Assembly (NCBI GenBank): GCA_963707275.1
Contig: CAVPPH010000006.1
Coordinates: 310,001-374,000 of the forward strand
Direction: 5' to 3'
Source of the DNA: JACKBK01 sp963707275
Lineage (GTDB): Bacteria > Chloroflexota > Anaerolineae > JAAEKA01
DNA length: 64,000 bases
Of the stretch, positions 28,480 through 38,740 are shown piece after piece. A program made the translations under genes and the position numbers. The notes below the pieces were generated by a model, which was not told where the DNA came from, did not search any database, and worked only from the letters and a program-made list of their open reading frames with translations. Each line of letters begins with the position of its first letter. Positions within the stretch are counted from its first letter, which is position 1.

Positions 28480-29379
28480 ATGAACATTGTCCGTACAGCT
28501 CTTGGAATCCTTTGGCGCAGCATCTTTGTCGGCATTGCGTACATCATCGCGATGATGCTCGCGGGTGTTGTCCTTGGCGCGCTCGGGATGATTCCGCCGA
28601 CCAGCGACACTGCCGCATCGAGTCTGGCGTGGACGTTGGTGGCGGGTGTTCTGCTTGGTCTCTTTCTGGGGCCGCTGGCAACACGCACGCCGGCAACACG
28701 CCGACAACACGTGCTGATCTGGGCTGCTGTTATCTTCTTCAACATCGGCGCGGTCGTGCTGGAAGGCGCATATTTCGCGCCCGATCTGGTGCCGATTCCG
28801 GTTCCAGTGCTGGCAGTCCAACAGTTCCTGGCGGCGCTGGCTGCCGGTGGCCTGATTGCACTGCTGTTCGCCCGGCACGGCCAGACGGCGGCATTCCTCG
28901 AAACGCTGCGGCGGCGACCGTGGTTCGGCTGGGTCTGGCGCTTCCTGCTTGCCAGTTTGAGCTACCTGGTCTTCTACGCTGGGTTCGGAGCGCTGAACTA
29001 CAATCTGGTGACCGAGCCTTACTACGCAAGTCACGCCGGAGGACTGGTTGCGCCAGCTGCAGCGACAGTCCTGGCAGTAGAACTGGTGCGCGCGCCGCTG
29101 CTGGTCCTGTCGATCGTGTTGCTTCTTCTGGCATCCCGCACGACCCGCCGTCGCGCGCTGATCATCGCCGGCATGACGCTGTTCTGGGTGGGCGGGATCG
29201 TGCCGCTGACCTTGCAGATCGGTAGCTTGCCTACACCATTGCTGCTGGCCAGCGCGGTGGAGATATTCCTGCAGAATTTCCTGACCGGTGTCGTGACAGC
29301 CTGGCTGTTCTGGATAGCACAGCCTGATAGTATTCCAGCCGGCGATGGCCGCAAGCGGCTACAGCCGATGCCCGTTTAG
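28480..29379 (+). CDS. Membrane protein, unknown
   Basis: 299 residues with about eight membrane helices in two groups of four, separated by a basic loop (TLRRRPWFGWVWR). No family recognised. GCGAGGAGTCTAAG precedes the ATG. The 29380-29616 gap after it shows no gene. Confidence 0.6.
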   Translation: MNIVRTALGILWRSIFVGIAYIIAMMLAGVVLGALGMIPPTSDTAASSLAWTLVAGVLLGLFLGPLATRTPATRRQHVLIWAAVIFFNIGAVVLEGAYFAPDLVPIPVPVLAVQQFLAALAAGGLIALLFARHGQTAAFLETLRRRPWFGWVWRFLLASLSYLVFYAGFGALNYNLVTEPYYASHAGGLVAPAAATVLAVELVRAPLLVLSIVLLLLASRTTRRRALIIAGMTLFWVGGIVPLTLQIGSLPTPLLLASAVEIFLQNFLTGVVTAWLFWIAQPDSIPAGDGRKRLQPMPV

Positions 29380-29616
29380 AATCGTCAATGGATGACCACC
29401 TTAATCAGGGCTTTGGCCTGGAATGGCCGTTGTTCTTTAGCGACGCCGTGCTGATGGTTGGCGCCGTTCGTGTCACTGGGATTGCTGCGTCTCCCTAAGC
29501 GCCCTCCTTCCGGGCGACAATCGACATCCTGGCCGGCCCGGCTTGCGCGACGACTTGGCCGCGACCTACACAACACGCGTAGCGCCGGCGAGCGCTTGCC
29601 AATTGGAGAAGACAAA

Positions 29617-30331
29617 ATGACCACATTCACTGAGATTGTTGACAATGCAAGCGGCGCGGCCATGATCGCCGGTACGGTGATCTTGCGCCCGCTGCTGGTC
29701 AGGCGCTACCGGCGCTGGAACACCACCGGCGACGAAACCACTCGCACGCTGCCTGGTGACGAGCGCGTGCTCCAGCCGCTGGTGACGCAGACGTTGGCAG
29801 TGACCATCGACGCGTCGCCGGCCACTGTGTGGCCCTGGCTGGCGCAGATCGGCCAGGAGCGCGGCGGCATGTACAGCTACGAGCTGCTGGAGAACTTCGC
29901 CCGCTGCAAGATGCACAATGCCGACCAAATCGTGCCCGAATGGGAACTCCAGGTCGGCGACCTCGTGCGCCTCGGCCCACCCGGCTATCCTGTGCACAAG
30001 GTTGTCGGACTGGAGCGCGGCCGCTGGTTATTGCTGGCTGGCGCCGATCTCAAGACAGGCGAGGTGCCCGAACTGCCCAGGCCAGGCCAGGCCGAGTACA
30101 CCAACTACTCGTGGGTCTTCTTCCTTCAGGAACGACCTGACGGCAAAACACGCCTGATCACGCGCAACCATTTGGACTATGCGCCGCGCAGCTTTGCACT
30201 CAAAGTGATCTGGGAATGGTTTACCGATCCGATTGGATTTCGTGATGACCCGCAAGATGCTGTTGGAAATCAAGCAGCGCGCCGAAAAGGTGCCCGTTCA
30301 GCAAACGATAGCTGCCGCCGGGCAGCCATAG
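29617..30331 (+). CDS. SRPBCC (START-like) superfamily protein; frameshifted
   Basis: About 237 residues. LAVTIDASPATVWPWLAQIG is the typical first strand and helix of SRPBCC proteins; GRWLLLAGADL, RLITRNHLDY and IWEWFTDPIGF complete the fold. A break near 30240 shifts to VMTRKMLLEIKQRAE, the expected C-terminal helix, ending at 30331. Such proteins bind hydrophobic ligands. TTGGAGAAGACAAA precedes the ATG. Confidence 0.72.
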
Positions 30332-30346
30332 CAAAGGAGATTTGCC

Positions 30347-31148
30347 ATGAGCAATCAGACACCCATCGACATTGCCTTTCCTGACGCCGGGGAGCTGCAT
30401 CTGCGGCTGACCATCGGCGCCTGCAAGCTGCACATCCGGCCGGGCGACGGCTCCCAGTGGGTCGCAGGTATCTACGACGATCCCTCCAACGCCGTACCGT
30501 TGCGCATCGAGCAGAACGAGGGCACCGTGCGTATCTCGCAGGCCTTCGGTTGGCCGGAAAACTGGGGGACGTTTCGCGAGCCGCCGACCTTCGATCTCTT
30601 TCTGGGCAAAGCACGGCCATTCATGTTGACCATCGAAGGCGGAGCGAGCGAAGCCGAGATGGAACTAGGTGGCGTCCCGCTGCGCACGCATGACGGTCAA
30701 GTATGGCGCGGGCAAGCAGGAGATCGCGTTCTCTGCGCCCAACCCGGAGATGATGGACTTGTTGACCGTTGTCGGCGGCGCCGCCAGCATGGAGTTCGAG
30801 GGACTGGCCAACGCCAACTTCGCCGACATGACGCTGGAAGGCGGCGCTGCCGGCTACGAGTTGGATTTCAGCGGCACATTGCGACGCAATGCGGCCGTCA
30901 AGATCAACACCGCCGTCTCATCGGTGGAGATCGAGGTTCCCTCCAGCACAGCGGTCAGGATGACCGGCGAGGCAATGATGGGCAGTGTGGACACGGGCGA
31001 TGGCTTCATGAAGAAAGAAGGCGCGCTGTGGAACGAGGCAGCCCTGCACGGCGCGACTCCCCAGGTCATCATCAACGCCCGCGTGACCATGGGATCGATT
31101 CGACTGGACCAGAGCGCTGGCAAGACCACTGCGGTCGTTGCGCAATAG
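30347..31148 (+). CDS. Beta-rich repeat protein (adhesin/toast-rack-like); frameshifted
   Basis: About 266 residues joined near 30685 (PLR then MTVKYGAGKQEIAF). Repeating beta-strand phrases (LTIGACKLHIRPG, LTVVGGAASMEFEG, MTLEGGAAGYELDFSG, AAVKINTAVSSVEIEVPSS) resemble the LiaF C-terminal or DUF4097-type beta-helix. No signal peptide. AAGGAGATTTGCC precedes the ATG. With the DUF2807 lipoprotein it suggests an envelope-stress theme. Confidence 0.55.
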
Positions 31149-31295
31149 CGTAACTCGCCGCCCGTTCGTTCCCGCGGAGAAGACCGGCCATCCACCGTAA
31201 TGGCTGATTCTCGCCCGCGGGAACGGCGCAGAACTACCAGCCAGCCGACCAGGCCGTTTTTCACGACAAACTGTATGTCTCGCGAGGAGGTTGGC

Positions 31296-32096
31296 GTGTC
31301 ACTCCTAACACAAACACAGCCTAACCCTATCCGTCTGTGGCCCCACAGAGTTGTCACCATTCGCTGGAGACCGAACCGGGATCTCCTGGCAATCGCCGTG
31401 GCTTGGGTGCTGCTTGTCGCCGCGCTCTACACGGCCAGTTTCATCATTGGTCAGGAAATCGCTGGTGGTCTCGCATATTTTGCCATGTACGCGCTGGTCG
31501 GCGCGCTCGGCTGCGGGATTACGATTCCACTGTTCTGGACGGTGGCCATCCGCCATCGCCCAGTATCCGATCTTGGAATCACGAAACAGGCTCTCGGCCC
31601 AAGTCTTCTTCTGCAAGTCCTGTTTGCCGGGCTTCTGCTTCTGGCGATCTCACCGGACCTCACTGCCGCTTCGGCTGTTTCGATTATCCCTCTGGTTGCC
31701 CTGGCCCTCTGCATCGGTCTCTTCGAAGCGGTGTTCTGGCGAGGCTTTGTCTTGCAGCGGCTGGAGGATTCGTTTGGTCTGCTACCGGCAATCGTCATTG
31801 GTTCATCTCTCTACGCGGTGTATCACATCGGCTACGGTATGGGAACCGACGAGATGGCTTTTCTTTTCATCATCGGAATTGTCTTTTCGCTTGCCTTCTC
31901 ACTGACAAACAATATCTTCATCCTTTGGCCCCTGTTCCAGCCAATGGGCCAGCTTGTCACGCTGGTTCGCGACGGCCTCGATCTGCCCCTGCTTGCCGCG
32001 CTGGGTTTCCTTGAGGTTCTGGCATTAATGTGGCTCCTGATCTATCTTGCGCAGAGGTATTATCGAAGGACAAACGAGAAAATGGCGAGTGCATGA
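31296..32096 (+). CDS. CPBP-family intramembrane metalloprotease-like protein
   Basis: About 266 residues with eight membrane helices. GLFEAVFWRGFVLQRLE corresponds to motif 1 (Glu-Ala in place of Glu-Glu), SSLYAVYHIGYG to motif 2 with His, and TNNIFILWPLFQPMG to motif 3 with Asn. The GTG at 31296 is preferred because GAGGAGG lies 5-6 bases before it; ATG 31275 is an alternative. ATGA overlap with the methyltransferase. Confidence 0.7.
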   Translation: MSLLTQTQPNPIRLWPHRVVTIRWRPNRDLLAIAVAWVLLVAALYTASFIIGQEIAGGLAYFAMYALVGALGCGITIPLFWTVAIRHRPVSDLGITKQALGPSLLLQVLFAGLLLLAISPDLTAASAVSIIPLVALALCIGLFEAVFWRGFVLQRLEDSFGLLPAIVIGSSLYAVYHIGYGMGTDEMAFLFIIGIVFSLAFSLTNNIFILWPLFQPMGQLVTLVRDGLDLPLLAALGFLEVLALMWLLIYLAQRYYRRTNEKMASA

Positions 32097-32917
32097 CAGG
32101 ACCAGGAATGACGGAGACAGCGGCCGCCGCGCCGTCCAAAGACGAGCCGTTGGAGTTCTACGAGCGTTTCTATGCCGCCATTGCTACCAGCCGCGCCTAT
32201 GCCGAGTTCTGTGAACGGGTCTTCGGGCGCAACTTCGGCCAGCACGGCTTTGCGGACATGGCGCAACTCGACGCGCTGATCAATTCCCTGGCTATCCATG
32301 CTGGCGAGCGTGTTCTCGACCTCGGCTGCGGCAATGGCGCCATGGCCGCCTACGTCGCCGAGGTCACCGGCGCGCGCGTCACCGGCATCGACTTCAGCCC
32401 AGCGGCAATCGATCAAGCACAACGGTTTGTCGCGCGGCAACCGGGACGACTCTCGTTCCAGGTGGCCGACATCGCCTGCCTGCCCTTTCAGGCGGCCGGC
32501 TTCGACGTGCTGACTGCTATCGACACGCTCTACTTTACCCAGTTGGACGCGACGATTGCCCGGTTGAAGGACCTGCTGGCGCCGGGCGGTCGCATGGGAA
32601 TCTACTGGAGCCAGGGCGCCAATCCCGAGACGCCGATCGAGGTCTTTCGCGCGCGCGACGCTGCCGCCGGACAACACCGACCTGGCGCGGGCACTTTGCA
32701 GCGCAACAGGCTCGTCTACAGCGCTCAGGACTTCACCGCGGCCGACCAGCAGCACGCGCGGCTGAAACGCGCCGTCCTGCTGGCGCTTCGCCCGCGGTTC
32801 GAGGCTGAAGACAACATGTTCCTCTACGACAACCGTATGGGCGAGGCGGAGGGTGTGATCGCTGCCGTCGAAGCCGGCGCCCACGCTCGCTACCTGTACC
32901 AGGTTACCTTGCCATAG
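32093..32917 (+). CDS. SAM-dependent methyltransferase (Methyltransf_11/25 type)
   Basis: 274 residues. VLDLGCGNGAMAAYVAE (motif I), VTGIDFSPAAIDQAQ (acidic ribose contact) and FDVLTAIDTLYFT (motif IV) define a class I fold. The short segment near residues 205-220 reads better in another frame (TLPPDNTDLARAL at about 32660-32695), implying two compensating indels. Start overlaps the protease stop by 4 bases. Substrate unknown. Confidence 0.82.
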   Translation: MTGPGMTETAAAAPSKDEPLEFYERFYAAIATSRAYAEFCERVFGRNFGQHGFADMAQLDALINSLAIHAGERVLDLGCGNGAMAAYVAEVTGARVTGIDFSPAAIDQAQRFVARQPGRLSFQVADIACLPFQAAGFDVLTAIDTLYFTQLDATIARLKDLLAPGGRMGIYWSQGANPETPIEVFRARDAAAGQHRPGAGTLQRNRLVYSAQDFTAADQQHARLKRAVLLALRPRFEAEDNMFLYDNRMGEAEGVIAAVEAGAHARYLYQVTLP

Positions 32918-32930
32918 CTGGAGCCACAAC

Positions 32931-33752
32931 ATGAAACTGATCTGTGAAACCGAGACCATCGCCCGCATTCCGCTGCTAACAGTGTATCCCGACGGCGTGC
33001 AACATGCGCCAATGGTCTTCATCCTGCATGGCTTCGGCGGCTGCAAGGAACACGGGCTGGAACTGGCGTATCGCCTGGCAGGCCGCGGCATCGTTGCCGT
33101 GGCGTTCGATGCGGCGCACCATGGCGGGCGCGTCGATGGCGCCCTCGAAGCTCTCGACGATCCACAGCGGTGTGACTACCCCGTCGAAACCGGCTTCGAC
33201 CGCTACATGTTGATGCACCGGGTGGTCGTCGAAACCCGCGGTGACCTGGGAACACTGCTCGAACGTTTCGAGGCGGATGAGCGGGTGGACATTGGACGCT
33301 GCGGCGTGACGGGAATCTCGATGGGAGCGTTCAGCGCTTTCTATGCTGCGGCCAACGAGCCGCGCATCGCAGCAGCCGCGCCGATCATCGGATTGCCGGC
33401 GTTTGGCGAGCGCTGGGAGGACGCGTTGCTGGAAGCGTCCACCTATCCCCAGTGGCGGGAACAACTGGACGCCGCGCGTCCGGCCATCGAGCGCGACAGC
33501 CGGTTCGTACGCAGCATCGACCCAATGCAGAAGCTGCTGGATTTCTACCCCCGCCCCTTGTTCATGCTGTGCGGCGATCAGGACACGCAGCAGCCCAAGG
33601 TCTATTGCTTGCGGCTGTACCGGCAACTGCTGCCGATCTACGCCGCGCAGCCTGAGCGGCTGACGATGAAGATCTACGACGGGGTCGGCCACAACGTCAC
33701 CGGGGAAATGATGGATGACGTCAGCCAATGGTTCGCGTGGTACTTGAGATAG
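32931..33752 (+). CDS. Alpha/beta hydrolase, dienelactone hydrolase/YitV-like
   Basis: 273 residues, intact. VFILHGFGGCKEH (oxyanion hole), GVTGISMGAFSAFYA (G-x-S-x-G nucleophile), LFMLCGDQD (acid) and GVGHNVTGEM (His) give the full catalytic triad in order. Likely a cytoplasmic esterase of unknown substrate. Last gene of the long plus-strand block. Confidence 0.85.
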   Translation: MKLICETETIARIPLLTVYPDGVQHAPMVFILHGFGGCKEHGLELAYRLAGRGIVAVAFDAAHHGGRVDGALEALDDPQRCDYPVETGFDRYMLMHRVVVETRGDLGTLLERFEADERVDIGRCGVTGISMGAFSAFYAAANEPRIAAAAPIIGLPAFGERWEDALLEASTYPQWREQLDAARPAIERDSRFVRSIDPMQKLLDFYPRPLFMLCGDQDTQQPKVYCLRLYRQLLPIYAAQPERLTMKIYDGVGHNVTGEMMDDVSQWFAWYLR

Positions 33753-33755
33753 AAA

Positions 33756-33785
33756 CGGCCCCGCCGTGATCCCACGGCGGGGCCG
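33756..33785. terminator. Strong hairpin between convergent gene blocks
   Basis: A perfect 13-bp stem (CGGCCCCGCCGTG / CACGGCGGGGCCG) with a 4-base loop, 4 bases after the hydrolase stop and 29 bases past the stop of the convergent gene. Symmetric, so it could serve both strands. Confidence 0.75.
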
Positions 33786-33813
33786 AACACTCCATGTCAC
33801 GAACCTGCCGCGG

Positions 33814-35062
33814 CTACTTAGCACCCGGCAGATAGGCATCGATCCAGACCAGACGATGGTCGGAACTGGGGAATGGGAACGTCCCCACCAACGGGAACAA
33901 CGGGTCGGTGGCTCAGCGGCCAGAAGACGCCCGCGCCAGCCATGCGCATGCTCTTGTGCGGCAGCACGTAGTCGGCGCGCAGGTTGCCCGGCGCGTTGTC
34001 AGCGAAGTCAGCCGTGTCGTAGGCCGGATCGCTGATATGGCTGGTGTTGACGCCGCCCTGCAAGGCTGACTGCTCCACCGCGCCCAGGCTGCTGGGCGTG
34101 ATGCGGGTGTTGACCTGGGGATGGTCCAGCAACTGCTGGATCGCGCCAGGAATGCTGTCGCCGTCATAGGGGTCGGAGTTCTGGTCGCCGGCGATGACGA
34201 AGGGATCGCCGGGCCGCAGACCGCCGACGTTGCCGGCGTCATCGTAGATGTAGCCGCTGCTGCGACGGGACTGATGTAGTCAGCCCAGAAGCGGATCTCG
34301 TCGTAGTTGCGCGTGCCGTTGCGATCCTCGGGGCCGTCAAAGACCGGCGGCGTCGGATGGCTGACCAGGAAGTGGACCCGCTTGCCGCCGATCATCACCG
34401 GGATGTCCCAGTGGCTCTTGGAGGAGAGGCGGAAGACGTCCAGTTCCTCGGCGAGTACCAGTCGGCCGGCTCTGGCGTATTCGGATCGTCCGGCAGCAAC
34501 GCCCCCGGCATGTCCTTCCACAGGAAAAGCTGGAAGGTGCGGATGTTGCCGAAGTCGATGGGGTGCATGGAGTAGACTGCCATGCCGTACTGGCCGGGGA
34601 AGAAGCCGAAGCCAAAGGCATCGTTGGGACCGCCTATCGAACCGTTGTTGTCCAGGTCGAAGCCGGACGGGATGCCGGTGTTGGAGGGCGCCACATAGTG
34701 GTAGGGGTAGTCGATGGGATCGGCGTCACCGTGGGCTACGGAGAGGTAGTTGTCCTGGAAGAGATCTGGGCCGCTACACCGCCGGCGTCGTAGTCGAACT
34801 CGTTGATCAGCAGCACCTCAGGGCGAATGCGCTGGATGATCTCAGCGATGACGTCAGCTGCTGGTGCGTTGCCGGGCGCCGACAGGTCGGCGACCAGGTC
34901 GCCTGGCGTTGAAGCGGTTCAACGAGGCGTTGAAGGTGGCAAAGCGGATCGGCTGCGGTTTGCCGCGGTCCTGGGCGCTGACCGGCACGACGGCAATGAC
35001 CAGCAGAACCAACACCAGAAACAGCGGTACGCAAACGACGTTTGCGACTTATGGTAACACAT
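33814..35062 (-). CDS. Secreted endonuclease/exonuclease/phosphatase (EEP) superfamily protein; multiply frameshifted
   Basis: Pieces in different frames form one protein of about 400 residues: signal peptide LFLVLVLLVIAVVPVSAQ, first EEP strand IRFATFNASLNRFN, then DLFQDNYLSV-like and FPGQYGMAVYS segments, KRVHFLVSHPTPPVFDG, and the C-terminal NLRADYVLPHKSMR with an RLVWIDAYLPGAK ending at a TAG (33814-33816). EEP proteins hydrolyse phosphodiesters or phosphoesters. At least six indels are needed. The start is unclear: AAAGGAGG is followed by ATG at 35062, but the frame then shifts within ten codons. Confidence 0.65.
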
Positions 35063-35249
35063 ACCTCCTTTAGGGGAAATCAGTAATGAACCGACCCGAT
35101 CGACTGGTGTGGGCCGGAAACCATCGGGAAATTGCCCCCCCATTGTATCACTGAGAGCCTTCGCTGGCTTGATCAAGGAACTCGTAACCGATTGCTTAAC
35201 GCTTACGCTGCGCTATTCAGACGAGGCCGATCCTGCTCCGGCTCTCGGC

Positions 35250-36002
35250 TCACCGTCCGCTCACGGTCGGTCTGCGACGTCGGCTCGAGGCTGACCGTTT
35301 CAGCGGCACAGACGGCGTGACGGCCAGCGCGGCGGCTTCGCGCACCCGCCAGTCCTCGCTGTGATCATCGACGCGCTGTCGCAGCGACTCTCGGGCTGCC
35401 GGATCGCCCAGCTTGCCCAGCGCCAGCGCGGCCGCCCGGCGCACCATCGGCTCGGGATCTTCGGCCAGCAAGGCCAGCAGTCGTGGCGCCGGGACTGGCG
35501 ACAGGTTCGGCGGATCGACGGGCCGCGGCCAGCCCGCTCGCGCCAGCGCCTCGGCGGCGCTCTGGCGAACGACGGCCTGCGGGCTGTCCAGCAGGGTTAG
35601 CAGCGCGGCCGCGGTCGCCTCGTCAGCCGGCAGCCGGCCCAGCGCATCGGCCGCGGCCGCCTGAGCATAGCGGATCGCCACCGGCTGCGGACTCCAGCAA
35701 GGCGCTGCGTGCCGCTCGCCCGCCGATGTGGGCCAACGCATTGCCTGCTTCGCCGCGCAGAATCGGGTCGTCGCTGGCCAGTGCGGCGGTCAGCACCGTG
35801 ACGCCGCTGCGACCAGGATCGCGCTTCGCCCAGCGCCTCGGCAGCCAGCCAGCGCTGGCCGGGACGGCCTTTGTCCAACAAGCTGACCAACTCGTCCCGC
35901 TGCGCGCCGGACAGCTTCTCGCCGCCGCGCAGCCGTCCTCAGCCCTGTCAGCCAGGCCACGAAGCGCGTCCACAGCTCTGCCATCCGATCAGTGATGCTC
36001 AT
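35250..36002 (-). CDS. HEAT-repeat protein; frameshifted
   Basis: About 250 residues from three overlapping frames. Repeats such as RYAQAAAADALGRLPADEAT, VVRQSAAEALARAG, PMVRRAAALALGKLGDPA and DWRVREAAALAV are HEAT/PBS-lyase-type. It begins MSITDRMAELWTRFVAWL. HEAT arrays bind proteins. The ATG overlaps the upstream stop by 4 bases, so it is the last gene of a three-gene set with the membrane protein and LivJ-like lipoprotein. The 35063-35249 gap below shows no gene. Confidence 0.65.
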
Positions 36003-36409
36003 TGTGGCCGCGGTGGGAAGGGCTGGTTGGACATCCAGAACAGCTCACGGATCTCGTCCTGCAGCAGCACGTAGAGGATCACGCCGCCGGCTATGGTGCC
36101 GATCGGAACGAAGGGAATACTGAACACGGCGAAGATCATCGCGCCGGTCCGCCCCCAGGGTTTGAGCTGCCACAGTCCCCAGCCCAGCGCCAAGTCTATC
36201 AACGCGATCCCGCCCAGCACAGCCGCCACGATCAGCAGGCTGGAGCCCAGGAACCAGCCGGGCAGCCGCGCCAGAAATTCGCTCTCACCCAGCGCGACCG
36301 CGGCCAGCGGCACGACCAGCGCAGCAATCGCCAGCAGCGCAAAGATGCCGCCAACGAAGAAATGGTAGGCGGCCAACAGGTTGACTTTGTCGCCGTTGGT
36401 CAGCTTCAT
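35999..36409 (-). CDS. Four-helix membrane protein, unknown
   Basis: 136 residues with four membrane helices and a C-terminal amphipathic stretch (LLQDEIRELFWMSNQPF). No family recognised with certainty. Its ATG overlaps the stop of the LivJ-like gene (TGATG) and its stop overlaps the HEAT gene start, so the three are translationally coupled. Confidence 0.65.
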   Translation of the reverse strand: MKLTNGDKVNLLAAYHFFVGGIFALLAIAALVVPLAAVALGESEFLARLPGWFLGSSLLIVAAVLGGIALIDLALGWGLWQLKPWGRTGAMIFAVFSIPFVPIGTIAGGVILYVLLQDEIRELFWMSNQPFPPRPQ

Positions 36410-37541
36410 CAGGGGCTGACCTGGACGAAGGCGTTGTCCTTGACCTGGAACACGTAGACCGTGGGATCTGTGAGATCGCCCTTCGCGTCGTAGGTCAGCT
36501 TGCCCGCCAAGGTGTCCACCGTCGCGCCGTGCAGCGCATTGGCGATCTTGCTCGCGTCCAGCGAGTTAGCTTTTTTCACCCCTTCGGCCAGCACCATCAG
36601 CGCGCTGTAGCCGTTGATGGAATAGGTGTCAGGGTTGCGGAAGTCCACCGCCTGGTACTCCTTGATCCACTGGCTGTCGGCCACGCTCTGCGGGCTGGGT
36701 GCAAAGGCGCTGACATACATCCCCTCGGCCGCGCCGGCCTGCCTCGTCGATGGTGGCTGAGAGGAACGCGCCGTCGGACGCCAGCATCGACGCCGTCACA
36801 CCGGCTTGCACCAGCGCCGACCCGCAGGTAGGGCGCTTCGATCTCGTAGCCGGCGTAGAAGATCGCGTCGGGAGCGGCGGACTGAATCGCAGCGACCTCG
36901 TCGTCGTAGCGCTCCTGACCTTCGGTCACCTGGCGGGTCAGCACGACCTCCGCGCCCAGCTTTTGCAGCTCCGCGGCGATCTCGCTTGCCCCAGTCCGAT
37001 GCCGTATTCGGTGTCGTTGTGGACCACGGCGACCCGTTTCGCGCCCAGGGTGTTGACCAGGAAGCCGGCGTCCACGCGGGCCTGCACGGCGTCGTTGGCG
37101 TTGACGCGGAAGAAGTTGCGGTAGCCGCGCTGGGTGATGGAGGTCTCCGACGCAGTCGGCGTGATGACGATGATCGGCAGGTCCTTGTAGGTCTCCATGG
37201 CCGCCAGGGTCTGGCCGCTGTTGTAGTGGCCGATGACACCCAGCACCTGTTCGCCGCCGGCCACGGCCGCGGCCACCTCATCGGCCATCGCGACGGCCAC
37301 ATCGAAGTTCGAACTCGTCGTCCAGCGGCACGACCTTGACTTCGTAGCCCAGCAGGCCGCCGTCCTGGTTCAGCTTGGCCGCGGCCAGCTTGGCGCCGCC
37401 CAGCACCGTTTGCCCGCCGTTGGCCTGAAAGCCGGTCAGCGGCGCGGCGACGTAGACGGTCACCTCGCCCTTGGGCGAGCTTCCGCTGCATCCGGCCAGC
37501 ACGAGCATGAGCAACAAGAGGGCTATCAACCGCGTGCGCAT
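36409..37541 (-). CDS. Branched-chain amino acid-type substrate-binding lipoprotein (LivJ-like); multiply frameshifted
   Basis: Four frames join into about 378 residues. Lipobox LVLAGC at residues 12-17, then VYVAAPLTGFQANGGQTVLG, VLGVIGHYNSGQTLAAM, IIVITPTASETSITQ, KRVAVVHNDTEYGIGLG, DAIFYAGYEIEAPYLR and YSINGYSALMVLAEGV, all in the order of type I periplasmic-binding proteins. Breaks near 37300, 36985, 36820 and 36730. No permease or ATPase genes adjoin it; instead it is coupled to a membrane protein and a HEAT protein. Confidence 0.75.
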
Positions 37542-37644
37542 GAATTGTTAGTCTCCGTGGGTCAGTGATCAGTAATCGGTGATCAGTAACCAGAATTCAG
37601 TAAGCGGTGGACAGTAAGTACAGCGTAAACTAAGTTCTCATGAG

Positions 37645-37745
37645 TCATTGCGAGCCGCTGCGGCGAAGCAATCTTTCTGAACCACCGGAGAGACACTTGC
37701 GCCTGCGCGCAGTGCAGGTGTTGCTTCGCCTAGCCTCGCAAAGAC
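37645..37745. repeat. Imperfect palindromic element (TCATTGCGAG type)
   Basis: The left end TCATTGCGAGCC..GGCGAAGCAA is the inverse of the right end TTGCTTCGCC..CTCGCAAAGACA. Next to it (37560-37620) is a run of short near-repeats built from AGTAA and GGTGATCAGTAA, also seen at 42340-42400. No gene in 37542-37787. Confidence 0.65.
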
Positions 37746-37787
37746 ATTCGTGGTTTCTTTGTTTACAGAGTGCTTACTGATCACCGG

Positions 37788-38635
37788 CTATTTGCCCGGT
37801 CCAAACGTCTGGTAGTCGTAGATCTCGTTGATAGACTCGACCACGTCCTGCAGGCTGTTGACCTCGTCGGAGATGTCAGCCTGCAAGCGCTCGGCCTGTC
37901 CGCCGTCCACATCTTTGCTGCCGATGAGCAGCAACTGGCTGTACACCGTGCCCAGCGACGCCAGCGAGCTGTCGAGCTGCAGGTCAGCCCGCTGCATCCG
38001 GTTGTCCAGTTCGCTGATGTTGGCCTGCAACCGCTGCTGGTCGTTGAGAGTCGTCCCGACCTGCTCGCGCACCCGTCCGTCGCTTTCCTGGGTCAGACGA
38101 CGCTGGAGATTCGGGATGCTTTCTTTCAGGGCATCGCGGTCGTTCAGGATGATCGGGTCGCTGCGGTAGGCATCCAGCCGGCGGGCCAGGCGCACCATGT
38201 TGCCGATCCAGTCGTATATGTCGCCGGTAGTGCGGTTCAGGCGATCCTTGAGGACGCCATCGCTGTTGAGCTGCGACTGCGGCTTTGATCTGCTCGTGAT
38301 ACTCCTCGGCCCGCGTCGAGCTTCTCTTTGAGCGCCTTGTCGCGGATGCCGCTGATGCTGTATTCCTGCTGAAAAAGACTCTCCACGGCCTGCTCGCGCT
38401 CTTTCTGGTCGGTCAGCGCGCTGACGACGATGGCTGTCACCGCCAGCAGACCGAGCGCGATCCACGTCCACCAGCTCCACCATGGCAGCAGCGCCGGCAC
38501 CGGGCTGGGCAGGAAGTAGGCCAGCAGGATCGAGCCAGCCAGGATCAGAGCGTTTTCGATGCGGAAGAGCGCGTGCTCGAAGATGGCACGGCGCGCCTTG
38601 CGTTCGATGGAATCGTGAATGGAGTCTTGGGGCAT
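37788..38635 (-). CDS. Membrane-anchored coiled-coil protein, unknown; frameshifted
   Basis: About 280 residues. An N-terminal basic helix, two membrane helices (IENALILAGSILLAYFL; WTWIALGLLAVTAIVVSAL), then a long charged helix with heptad-like content (DKALKEKLD, then LKDRLNRTTGDIYDWIG, ISELDNRMQRADLQLD, LQADISDEVNSLQDVV). Indels near 38290 and 38310 split it. No family assigned. Position beside VWA, solute-binding and PspA genes hints at a membrane-associated role. Confidence 0.6.
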
Positions 38636-38740
38636 GACGATTGGATCAACGGTTGCCGTAGAACCTCAGAAAGCGTTGATGAGTAACGACGCTGGCTCGG
38701 TCGGAGACCGGCCAGAGCGGTCAAAAACCATGGACGCCGC

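Noticed and set aside
37560..37745. CRISPR array
   Set aside because: The short near-repeats are irregular in spacing and length, with no unique spacers and no cas genes.
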